This document shows positions 1 through 5,439 of a DNA stretch of 5,439 nucleotides, in pieces. The stretch is from Calditrichota bacterium (GTDB taxonomy: Bacteria; Zhuqueibacterota; Zhuqueibacteria; Residuimicrobiales; Krinioviventaceae), in the NCBI GenBank assembly GCA_003818595.1, contig RPQV01000281.1, positions 1 to 5,439 of the forward strand. The letters are read 5' to 3'. The notes beneath the pieces are model-generated. The model was not told the origin of the DNA, ran no database searches, and saw only the letters and a program-made list of their open reading frames with translations. How positions within the stretch are numbered: the first letter of the stretch is position 1; each line of letters opens with the position of its first letter. The position numbers were made by a program, and so were the translations under genes.

Positions 1-759
1 CGGTTCCGGATCGCCTTTGCCAATGACACCGATGCGGACCGCCATGGTATCGTCACCCCTTCGGCGGGGCTCATGAATCCCAACCATTACCTTGCCGTCG
101 CCATTCGCTATTTGTTTCAACACCGGCAAGGGTGGGGTCCCGGCGCGGCAGTCGGCAAAACACTGGTATCCAGTTCAATGATCGACCGGGTCGCTCGCTT
201 ATTGGGACGGCAATTAAAAGAGGTGCCTGTGGGATTCAAATGGTTTGTTGAGGGATTGTTAAACGGCTCGCTTGGCTTCGGAGGCGAGGAAAGCGCAGGG
301 GCTTCTTTTCTGAGAATGGATGGGACCGTCTGGACAACCGATAAAGATGGATTCATACTATCGCTTTTAGCAGCCGAAATATTGGCGGTCAGCGGCAAAG
401 ATCCGGCTGAACATTACGATGAACTTGCTGCGCAATTTGGACAGCCGCATTACAAACGCCTGGATGTGTCAGCATCTTTTGAAGACCTGGAAAAGCTGAA
501 AAGTTTATCTCCTAAAGCCGTAAAAAATACAGAACTGGCGGGAGAGGAAATACTGGCAAAACTGACCCATGCTCCTGCCAATCAAGCGCCGATTGAAGGT
601 TTAAAGGTGTCGACGCAAAACGGCTGGTTCGCCGCTCGTCCATCGGGTACCGAACCCCTTTACAAAATTTATGCTGAGAGTTTTCTCGGCAAAGAACATT
701 TGCTGCAGTTAATCGAAGAAGCGCAAAAAATCGTTCAGGAAGCCTTGGCCGCCGGATAA
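1..759 (+). CDS. pgm: Phosphoglucomutase (alpha-D-glucose-specific), C-terminal half, 5' partial
   Basis: The enzyme interconverts glucose 1-phosphate and glucose 6-phosphate in the cytoplasm, linking glycolysis to glycogen, trehalose and sugar-nucleotide synthesis. The frame is open from the first base, so an ATG at 73 is internal, not the start; 252 codons are visible, somewhat under half of the roughly 550 residues usual for bacterial Pgm. In order I see the metal-binding loop DTDADRHG (bases 25-48, three Asp), the sugar-binding loop GGEESAG (280-300), and the C-terminal phosphate-binding loop RPSGTEP (637-657). The text between them, such as NPNHYLAVAI and VPVGFKWFV, closely matches the E. 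coli Pgm type rather than the PgcA/ManB type. The catalytic phosphoserine domain lies off the left edge. The C-terminus looks intact and ends in TAA. It converges on the leftward gene ending at 810, with 50 bases between. Confidence 0.95.
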   Translation, partial: RFRIAFANDTDADRHGIVTPSAGLMNPNHYLAVAIRYLFQHRQGWGPGAAVGKTLVSSSMIDRVARLLGRQLKEVPVGFKWFVEGLLNGSLGFGGEESAGASFLRMDGTVWTTDKDGFILSLLAAEILAVSGKDPAEHYDELAAQFGQPHYKRLDVSASFEDLEKLKSLSPKAVKNTELAGEEILAKLTHAPANQAPIEGLKVSTQNGWFAARPSGTEPLYKIYAESFLGKEHLLQLIEEAQKIVQEALAAG

Positions 760-781
760 ATATCTCAAAGGCTATTTTTTC

Positions 782-802
782 ACTAGTCGAATAATTAGTT
801 TT
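782..802 (+). terminator. Weak candidate terminator after pgm
   Basis: In the 50-base convergent gap, 782-787 (ACTAGT) can pair with 794-799 (ATTAGT, one G-T pair) around a six-base loop, followed by only a few T residues (799-802). The stem is short and AT-rich, so this is a poor intrinsic terminator. I record it because nothing better is visible for pgm. Confidence 0.2.
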
Positions 803-809
803 AATTGGG

Positions 810-1847
810 TCAATCACCCAGCGTCGAAGGGTCTTGTGACAAGAGAGTTGACAAAAGAGGACGATGCTGTTTGGCAATGACGGCGATTTTGACTGTTTTT
901 GAATCTACGGTCGTCCTGCCGATGAAAAGCAATCCTTTTAAACGCAAACTGCCAATCAGCGATTGCGGAGGCTCTTTGCTCCACCAATACGCATCACCAT
1001 CTTCAGAGCCATATAGTGCTGCAAGCCTATCGTACGCCATCCATCCTTTCTCATCGAGAATCACCTTCAGAGCTTCCTTTTCTCGCACCTGCAGTCGCCT
1101 GAAAATCATCGGCAAATGATCAGCGTGAGTCAGAAAAGCATATAATGCCTTGATCTTGTCCCTCTTTAAATGAATTTCCGGCAGTTTCCAAAATTGCAAA
1201 GCAGCATCCAGCCAGTCGATCGGCAAATTGCTTAACAAGGTCAACAGTGATGCTTGAGGTCTGACGGGCAAAGAACTTGCATCGCGATGCATTGATCGAA
1301 AACAGTCGGCAATCAAACTGGTGACCAGGCCGCTGGAACCGATATCTCCTGAAACTCCGGCCTTTGACGATGAATGGTCGGCACTTCCTGCGTACCAATC
1401 GCCGTAATGCGTCTTGGATTCCACAAGAAGGGAACACAGGTTTACGATATATTCGAATTCAGTCAGCGATTTTAAATCGGCTTTGTTTTGCAAATACAAT
1501 GTTAAATAAGCCTCTGCAAGCAAATTCCATTCATCAGACTGCAGGTTGTCTTTCTTGAACGCCTGTTTAACCGCATTCCGAAATCCTCGCGGCTGATCTT
1601 TATCCCACTGCTGTTCGACCTGCCACAGTGCTGATAATTTGAGAAAGGGATTCTCTCCAGGATCGTTAAAGACCTGGTCGACATCAACCGGCTTGCTGCA
1701 GATGAAACCTAAATCGGGATGCTGTTGCAGCAAAAGAACCATCTTTGTTTCCAATTGCGATAAAGCCATATTTCGATTGACGAGTGTACAGGCACGTTGC
1801 ACGAACAGGCGAAAGGAACGGTTGTCCAACTCTTCAGGAAATATCAT
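810..1847 (-). CDS. Uncharacterised protein with DUF1841-like segment and winged-helix-like C-terminus
   Basis: Protein of 345 residues with no signal peptide or membrane helix, so probably cytoplasmic; function unknown. Residues about 30-90 resemble the DUF1841 family: a helix around LETKMVLLLQQHP (32-44), then GENPFLKLSALWQVEQQ (64-80) and DKDQPRGFR (82-90), which recall that family's NPFLHLSLHLAI...DQPPGIR signature. DUF1841 proteins are usually about 140 residues, so this one is much longer. The middle (about 100-250) is helical with a Ser/Gly-rich stretch near 154-175. Residues about 257-326 look like a winged helix: a helix (EKEALKVILDEKG), a second helix (YDRLAALYG), a candidate recognition helix (PPQSLIGSLRLKG), then two strands (LLFIGRT, VKIAVIA) like a wing. 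The start is supported by AGGAG (1853-1857) five bases before ATG. It lies 49 bases downstream of dsbD with no terminator between, so cotranscription is likely. Both family calls are from memory of motifs. Confidence 0.85.
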   Translation of the reverse strand: MIFPEELDNRSFRLFVQRACTLVNRNMALSQLETKMVLLLQQHPDLGFICSKPVDVDQVFNDPGENPFLKLSALWQVEQQWDKDQPRGFRNAVKQAFKKDNLQSDEWNLLAEAYLTLYLQNKADLKSLTEFEYIVNLCSLLVESKTHYGDWYAGSADHSSSKAGVSGDIGSSGLVTSLIADCFRSMHRDASSLPVRPQASLLTLLSNLPIDWLDAALQFWKLPEIHLKRDKIKALYAFLTHADHLPMIFRRLQVREKEALKVILDEKGWMAYDRLAALYGSEDGDAYWWSKEPPQSLIGSLRLKGLLFIGRTTVDSKTVKIAVIAKQHRPLLSTLLSQDPSTLGD

Positions 1848-1852
1848 CTTGG

Positions 1853-1857
1853 CTCCT
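1853..1857 (-). promoter_or_regulatory. Ribosome binding site of the DUF1841-like gene
   Basis: AGGAG on the minus strand, five bases ahead of the ATG at 1845-1847. It supports this start over internal methionines such as residue 27. Confidence 0.6.
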
Positions 1858-1896
1858 GGAATGGCAAAATATTATGATCAGCTGCGATAGAAATTT

Positions 1897-3684
1897 CTAG
1901 TCTGCAGAAATGGTTTTTTCCATGCTTTTAATGAATTTTGTCGGCGGAATAAAGCCGATTTCCCGTAAATCTTCCTGAATGACGCCGGATTTGGAGATGA
2001 AAATCAATGTCGGCATTCCCGTAACCTGAAACTGCTCCATAAAAGCCTTGACCGTATCATTGGGTTTGGTGCAATCCACTTTGACCATACTCATGGAAGA
2101 GGACAATTTGTTCACCTCAGCATCGGTAAAAGTGACCGCATCCAATTGCTTGCACGGGGCGCACCAATCGGCATAAAAGTCGATGAAAACAGGTTTTCCT
2201 TCTGCGAGCAAAGTATCAAGCGTCTGATTCTCAAAGTGTATCCAACTAATCTCAGATTTTTGCGCATGTATGCCATTATGAATCCATACCAGGCCAAGAA
2301 TTATCAACAAAACGCCTAAACCCTTCCGAACCACATTAAAAGCCCTCGAGTAGATGCCATGCTCAATAAATCCCAGCAGCAATCCAGCGGTCAATCCCAT
2401 TATACCCAAAAGGAATCCTAGTTTTCCTGCCAATTGTTCGAGTTGGGGCAAAACAAAATAGAGAGCGACTCCAATGAGCATAAATGCAAATATTTTTTTA
2501 ATCCAAATCATCCATTCGCCGGATTGCGGGAGCTTGTTCAGCAAGCCTGAAAATGATGCCAGAATCAGATACGGCAATCCCAGCCCGAGACCCATGACAA
2601 AAAAGAGCAGAGTTCCCTTGACCACCAATCCAAGTTTCGCAATGAGTCCGACTAACCCAATAATAATACCAGCAGCACAGGGGGCGATGACGACGCCGGC
2701 CGTCAGCCCCATAATGAGTGCGCCGATACTCCCCTGTTTGGTCTTGCTGACTCGAGTTAGAAGCCATGAGGGTACCGAAATCTCAAAGGCACCGAATAAA
2801 CTGGCTGCCATGAGCAACATGATGGTCACAATGACCACCACAAACCAGGGACTCTGAAATAAAAATCCCCACTGTCTTCCGGCAAGGCCCGATATCAAGC
2901 CCAAAACCGCAAAAGAGATGGCGATACCGAGCTGATAAAAAATTGCGTCAATAAAGGCAGAGCCTTTGGTTTGATTGCTGCGGCCGCCAAAATAGCTCAC
3001 GGTGAGCGGGATGACCGGATAAACACAAGGCGTTAAATTCAAGGCGAGGCCGATGACAAAAAAGGCCAAAAGAGCGGTGACAAGACCTTTTTCCAGATAA
3101 GAAAGTGCATCCCGCTCCTGTTGGGTCAGGGATTCTACTCGCATCGTTTGATCACTGTCCAACTGATGAAAATAGTCCTGATTCATCAGTTGTATGGTCG
3201 TTCCCTCGGCAAAAACGGGCAACGTGATTTCAAAATTCATTTCTTCCGGAGCAAAACACATGGTGTCCGTACAACCCTGGTAGGAGACGTGACCCTTGAT
3301 CACTTTTTCTGACAATTCCAGATCAGGTGATGTTGATATGGGAACAACAATGACCGTCTCACCCTCGAATATCGACAATTTATCTTCTGAAAAGGAAAAA
3401 AGTTTCATTGCAGCCTGGGGGAAAATTGGCATTCCGAAACTAAAACCAGTCTGCGATTCAAAGGTTACTTTGGTTGGTATGAAAAACTCGCCCAGCGGCT
3501 GATCGGAATTGATGTGCAGTCCCGGGGCGATATTGAGAACAATGGCAAGATAGAATTCTTGTCCGCTGACGATTTTATCTTGTGAAGCAGCTGTATGAAC
3601 TTTAAGAACTGCTGATTGCGATGGGCTTTCCGCCATCATCGGCGTGAAAAGGAGCAACATCCAAAGAAAACACTTTTTCATCAT
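1897..3684 (-). CDS. dsbD: Thiol:disulfide interchange protein DsbD
   Basis: DsbD passes electrons from cytosolic thioredoxin across the inner membrane to periplasmic disulfide-reducing and cytochrome c maturation partners. All three modules of the family are present in 595 residues, close to the E. coli length. A signal peptide covers about 1-18 (MMKK, hydrophobic core, MMA-ES cleavage site). The periplasmic N-terminal domain (about 25-190) carries the redox pair C138 and C143 in YQGCTDTMC. The CcdA-like core has about eight membrane helices (near 200-220, 243-268, 278-300, 320-347, 354-378, 393-412, 422-440, 453-472), with its cysteines at C220 (NLTPCVYP) and C336 (IAPCAAG). The C-terminal thioredoxin domain (about 480-595) has WCAPC (C508, C511) and the cis-proline GMP (P558). 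No key residue is missing. The start is MM; the second ATG (3679-3681) is better spaced from the weak GAG upstream and may be the real one. It is followed by the DUF1841-like gene. Confidence 0.95.
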   Translation of the reverse strand: MMKKCFLWMLLLFTPMMAESPSQSAVLKVHTAASQDKIVSGQEFYLAIVLNIAPGLHINSDQPLGEFFIPTKVTFESQTGFSFGMPIFPQAAMKLFSFSEDKLSIFEGETVIVVPISTSPDLELSEKVIKGHVSYQGCTDTMCFAPEEMNFEITLPVFAEGTTIQLMNQDYFHQLDSDQTMRVESLTQQERDALSYLEKGLVTALLAFFVIGLALNLTPCVYPVIPLTVSYFGGRSNQTKGSAFIDAIFYQLGIAISFAVLGLISGLAGRQWGFLFQSPWFVVVIVTIMLLMAASLFGAFEISVPSWLLTRVSKTKQGSIGALIMGLTAGVVIAPCAAGIIIGLVGLIAKLGLVVKGTLLFFVMGLGLGLPYLILASFSGLLNKLPQSGEWMIWIKKIFAFMLIGVALYFVLPQLEQLAGKLGFLLGIMGLTAGLLLGFIEHGIYSRAFNVVRKGLGVLLIILGLVWIHNGIHAQKSEISWIHFENQTLDTLLAEGKPVFIDFYADWCAPCKQLDAVTFTDAEVNKLSSSMSMVKVDCTKPNDTVKAFMEQFQVTGMPTLIFISKSGVIQEDLREIGFIPPTKFIKSMEKTISAD

Positions 3685-3717
3685 GAGCTCGATTTATTTG
3701 TTCAGTAACCAAACCAA

Positions 3718-3745
3718 ATTATAAATTAATATTTGGATGCCGTAA
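3718..3745 (-). promoter_or_regulatory. Possible sigma70-type promoter of dsbD
   Basis: On the minus strand a perfect TATAAT lies at 3718-3723, in the 76-base gap between the lipoprotein gene and dsbD. The best-placed partner 16 bases upstream is TTACGG (3740-3745), a poor match to TTGACA. It would give a leader of roughly 27 bases before the first ATG. The region is AT-rich, so a chance match is quite possible, and if the organism uses a Bacteroidota-like sigma factor the consensus would differ. Confidence 0.3.
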
Positions 3746-3760
3746 TGAGCCGAAAAGATT

Positions 3761-4291
3761 CTACATACTGGATTCATCTTTCCATCGAGTAATACGCCAT
3801 TTGTCATCAACGCACCGTTTAAAATTAAAAATAGCGCTGCCGGAAAAGCTATATTCACCGAATTTCCCGAACAGATATAATTGCAAAGTCTTTGATAACT
3901 CAATGCTGAGAATAGAAGTATCAATATAGGTAGTGTCTTGATAAATCGTTGAATTCCATGTCAGGTTGATGGTTTCAGAGTTGCGAAACAGTTCACCGGT
4001 TGTTTTCAAATCAACATCTCTTCCCCAAGAGACAAACCGACCGGAGCCATCGACATTCGGATCAAAATAGACAAACACAAAAGAACTGTCGAGAAGATCC
4101 GCATAGACGAGTGAATCTTTGAATGTGTAAGCGTACAAAAAATTTTGCAGCACTTGATCCGGGCTTTTCTGCTCGGTAATGAAAATTCCCTGATTGCCGG
4201 TTTGATCGAGACGAGGTGCAAACGGATTGAAACAGTTGGTCGTCAGAACCAGAAAAAGGGCATTTATCAACAATGTTCTTTTCGAATTCAT
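3761..4291 (-). CDS. Putative NTF2-like lipoprotein
   Basis: A 176-residue exported protein, not recognised by name. The N-terminus MNSKR plus a hydrophobic run to residue 19 followed by C20 and FNPFAPRLD looks like a lipoprotein signal, although the residues before C20 (LTTN) do not fit the usual lipobox, which wants Gly, Ala or Ser at -1. After a short linker, residues 43-78 (a helix with DQVLQNFLYAYTFKD, then YADLLDSSFVFVYFDP) and the strands at about 105-170, ending in WRITRWKDES, suggest an NTF2/SnoaL-like fold of the kind found in small lipoproteins of related bacteria; the role is unknown. The frame runs upstream to an ATG at 4337-4339, but that start would lie across the tonB terminator and add a 16-residue MIKKRCLKT extension before the signal, so the ATG at 4289-4291 is preferred. 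It has no clear Shine-Dalgarno. dsbD follows after 76 bases. Confidence 0.75.
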   Translation of the reverse strand: MNSKRTLLINALFLVLTTNCFNPFAPRLDQTGNQGIFITEQKSPDQVLQNFLYAYTFKDSLVYADLLDSSFVFVYFDPNVDGSGRFVSWGRDVDLKTTGELFRNSETINLTWNSTIYQDTTYIDTSILSIELSKTLQLYLFGKFGEYSFSGSAIFNFKRCVDDKWRITRWKDESSM

Positions 4292-4299
4292 GTGCAGGC

Positions 4300-4335
4300 A
4301 AAAAAAAAGCGGTGTTTTAAGGCACCGCTTTTTTA
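4300..4335 (-). terminator. Intrinsic terminator of the exbD-tonB unit
   Basis: A perfect inverted repeat, AAGCGGTG at 4307-4314 with CACCGCTT at 4323-4330, closes an eight-base loop. It is flanked by a run of nine A (4300-4308) that becomes the U-tract on the minus strand, and by T at 4329-4334. It starts about a dozen bases after the tonB stop (4347-4349). The flanking A and T runs make it symmetrical enough to act in both directions, but no rightward gene lies next to it. Confidence 0.9.
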
Positions 4336-4346
4336 TCACAATTTAT

Positions 4347-4994
4347 CTATTTCAGTTTAAAAACAACCGGAATGCCGACCCACACCTTGACCGATTTATC
4401 GCGCTGTTTAGCCGGTTTCCATTTAACCGATCGAATAGCCGCAATGGCTGCTTCATCGCATCCATTATTGCCAAGCGATTTAAGGACTTTGGTATCGACC
4501 ACATTACCTCTCTCGTCAATTAAAACATTGACATACACACGGCCCTCGACACCGGCTTTGCGGGCGATTTCCGGATAAGTCAGATTGGCTTGGATAGCTG
4601 CGAACCCGCCAATCGGCTGCGGAGCTTCATCGTAGGCTACAAAGATCGGCGTCTCTCCCTGCTCGTCTTCCGGAGGAGGAGGTGGTGGAGGTAATTCATC
4701 GAGATTAATATCCGTCATCTCGATGGTCGCATCTTCGGGAATTTCTTCATCCTCGCTCTCAACCGGAACAGAAGGACGAGTAGGGGCAGGAGGTCGTTTT
4801 TCCTGTTCCGTTTGCGGAATCTCCTGTACCTCAATTTTCAAATCGACTCTGCCTTGATCCACAACTTTAGTTTCGCTGCGTTTAAAAGCCTGCAGCAAAA
4901 TGACCAAGATCGCGAGGGCGAGAACCAAACCAATCTCTCGATACTTGACGTATTTTAACTTGAGATTGGCCTCGGGATTTTTTCGTACTATCAT
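4347..4994 (-). CDS. tonB: Energy transducer TonB
   Basis: TonB spans the periplasm and transmits proton-motive energy from ExbB/ExbD to outer-membrane TonB-dependent receptors. The 215-residue protein has a basic cytosolic segment (1-19), one membrane helix (about 21-37, GLVLALAILVILL), a periplasmic linker (about 40-127) and a TonB C-terminal domain (about 128-215). That domain shows YPEIARKAGVEGRVYVNV (140-157), IDERGNV (159-165), the CDEAAIAAI helix (179-187) and the final VKWKPA and VWVGIPVVFKLK strands. The linker is unusual: residues 79-114 contain 15 Asp/Glu and no Lys/Arg, with seven consecutive prolines at 102-108. The start is firmly set by GAGGTGA (5001-5007), six bases before ATG. 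It is 13 bases downstream of exbD, and a terminator follows. Which receptors it serves cannot be told from this window. Confidence 0.93.
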   Translation of the reverse strand: MIVRKNPEANLKLKYVKYREIGLVLALAILVILLQAFKRSETKVVDQGRVDLKIEVQEIPQTEQEKRPPAPTRPSVPVESEDEEIPEDATIEMTDINLDELPPPPPPPEDEQGETPIFVAYDEAPQPIGGFAAIQANLTYPEIARKAGVEGRVYVNVLIDERGNVVDTKVLKSLGNNGCDEAAIAAIRSVKWKPAKQRDKSVKVWVGIPVVFKLK

Positions 4995-5000
4995 ATCTTC

Positions 5001-5007
5001 TCACCTC
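5001..5007 (-). promoter_or_regulatory. Shine-Dalgarno of tonB, abutting the exbD stop
   Basis: GAGGTGA on the minus strand begins at the base immediately after the exbD TAA (5008-5010) and sits six bases before the tonB ATG. The arrangement suggests that ribosomes terminating on exbD help initiation on tonB, with the two made in linked amounts. Confidence 0.7.
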
Positions 5008-5439
5008 TTAATCTGTTGCAGTTCTTGTTGAATAGTTAATCTGCAAAGCTGCACCACCGACAGCCCGCAATTCCTCATGGATATCAGAAACTATCCCCAT
5101 CTCACTATTCATATCGACGCGCAGAGCAACAAGTTTCATCGGATGAAGCGGATCAACAACCTTGTTGTAGACAAGGTTTCTGATCTGTTTGACTTCGATG
5201 AGTCTATCATCTAGCGATATGTTTCCGGACCGGTCAACCCATATCGTTGCCACATCTCGAACAACCTTTAATTTCTCGATCTTTTTCGCATCCGGCAGAA
5301 TCAACTTTAAACCTTGAGACTGCTTGAAGGTGGTGGAGACCATGAAAAACATCAGGAGCATAAAAATGATATCAGGCAACGAAGCTTGCGGTATTTCCGT
5401 ACCAACTTTGGTCTTTTTCTCGAATCGTTTCAAAGCACA
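5008..5439 (-). CDS. exbD: Biopolymer transport protein ExbD/TolR family, N-terminus at window edge
   Basis: ExbD is an inner-membrane subunit of the ExbB-ExbD motor that uses the proton gradient to drive TonB. About 141-143 residues are visible. Counting from the TTG at 5431-5433, there is a basic cytosolic N-terminus (KRFEKKTKVG), GTEIPQASLPDIIF leading into a single membrane helix (about 19-36) with the conserved proton-carrying Asp at D21, then a periplasmic domain with ILPDAKK, the VDRSGNISLDD strand-turn and a VALRVD strand near 102-107. The frame is open to the right edge (Cys-Ala before the TTG), so the true start may be that TTG or an ATG just beyond the window; I give the feature to the edge as partial. 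Adjacent tonB argues for an ExbD rather than a TolR role. exbB and possibly a second exbD would be expected upstream, to the right. Confidence 0.93.
   Translation of the reverse strand, partial: CALKRFEKKTKVGTEIPQASLPDIIFMLLMFFMVSTTFKQSQGLKLILPDAKKIEKLKVVRDVATIWVDRSGNISLDDRLIEVKQIRNLVYNKVVDPLHPMKLVALRVDMNSEMGIVSDIHEELRAVGGAALQINYSTRTATD

Noticed and set aside
73..75. ATG at 73 as the start of a short 228-residue gene
   Set aside because: The frame is open to the window edge and the upstream codons encode the conserved phosphoglucomutase metal loop DTDADRHG, so the ATG is internal.
806..820. Inverted repeat TGGGT/ACCCA with a five-base loop overlapping the stop of the DUF1841-like gene
   Set aside because: The stem is only five pairs and no T-run follows on either strand, so it is not a credible terminator.
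2474..2857. A 127-residue rightward reading frame inside dsbD
   Set aside because: It lies antisense to the conserved DsbD membrane core. Its low-complexity composition is what antisense of membrane-helix codons gives.
3694..3924. A 76-residue leftward reading frame over the end of the lipoprotein gene
   Set aside because: It overlaps the lipoprotein gene in another frame for most of its length, has no recognisable family and no good ribosome binding site.
4292..4339. A 16-residue longer lipoprotein starting at 4339
   Set aside because: It would encode residues from the tonB terminator hairpin and place a second basic stretch ahead of a complete signal peptide. The start at 4291 is simpler.
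5431..5433. TTG as the definite exbD start
   Set aside because: The frame continues to the edge and the upstream ribosome binding site cannot be seen, so the start is left open.

Overview
The window reads as ordinary chromosomal DNA from a Gram-negative bacterium: it encodes an inner-membrane ExbD/TonB energy-transduction pair, a DsbD-type periplasmic reductant exporter and a probable outer-membrane or periplasmic lipoprotein. The Asn-Pro-Phe-Ala-Pro motif after the lipoprotein cysteine, the TonB N-terminus (a Lys/Arg-rich cytosolic stretch, one membrane helix, an acidic proline linker) and the ExbD N-terminus (GTEIP then SLPDIIF) remind me of Calditrichota/KSB1-type and other FCB-group genomes. 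That placement is recollection-based inference, not demonstrated here.

Layout. Positions 1-759 (+) hold the C-terminal half of a phosphoglucomutase (pgm), cut by the left edge. It converges on a leftward block that fills the rest of the window. Read in the direction of transcription (right to left) this block is: exbD (5008 to the right edge, N-terminus not resolved), tonB (4347-4994), a strong hairpin/U-tract terminator (4300-4335), a small putative NTF2-like lipoprotein (3761-4291), dsbD (1897-3684, with a possible promoter just upstream), and a poorly characterised protein with a DUF1841-like segment and a winged-helix-like C-terminus (810-1847). Coding density is high and no intergenic gap exceeds about 80 bases.

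How they work together. exbD and tonB are translationally close (13-base gap, with the tonB Shine-Dalgarno abutting the exbD stop) and are the 3' end of a TonB-system operon whose exbB should lie beyond the right edge; the terminator closes it. The lipoprotein and dsbD follow as separate or read-through units. DsbD carries electrons from cytosolic thioredoxin across the membrane to periplasmic or cytochrome c maturation partners. The gene after it lies 49 bases downstream with a good ribosome binding site and no terminator between, so it is probably cotranscribed with dsbD. pgm belongs to central sugar-phosphate metabolism and has no visible link to the leftward block.

I see no mobile element, CRISPR array, tRNA or rRNA, and no clear new system. 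The points most worth a second look are the DUF1841-like/winged-helix protein, the odd lipobox and the start context of the lipoprotein directly behind the tonB terminator.
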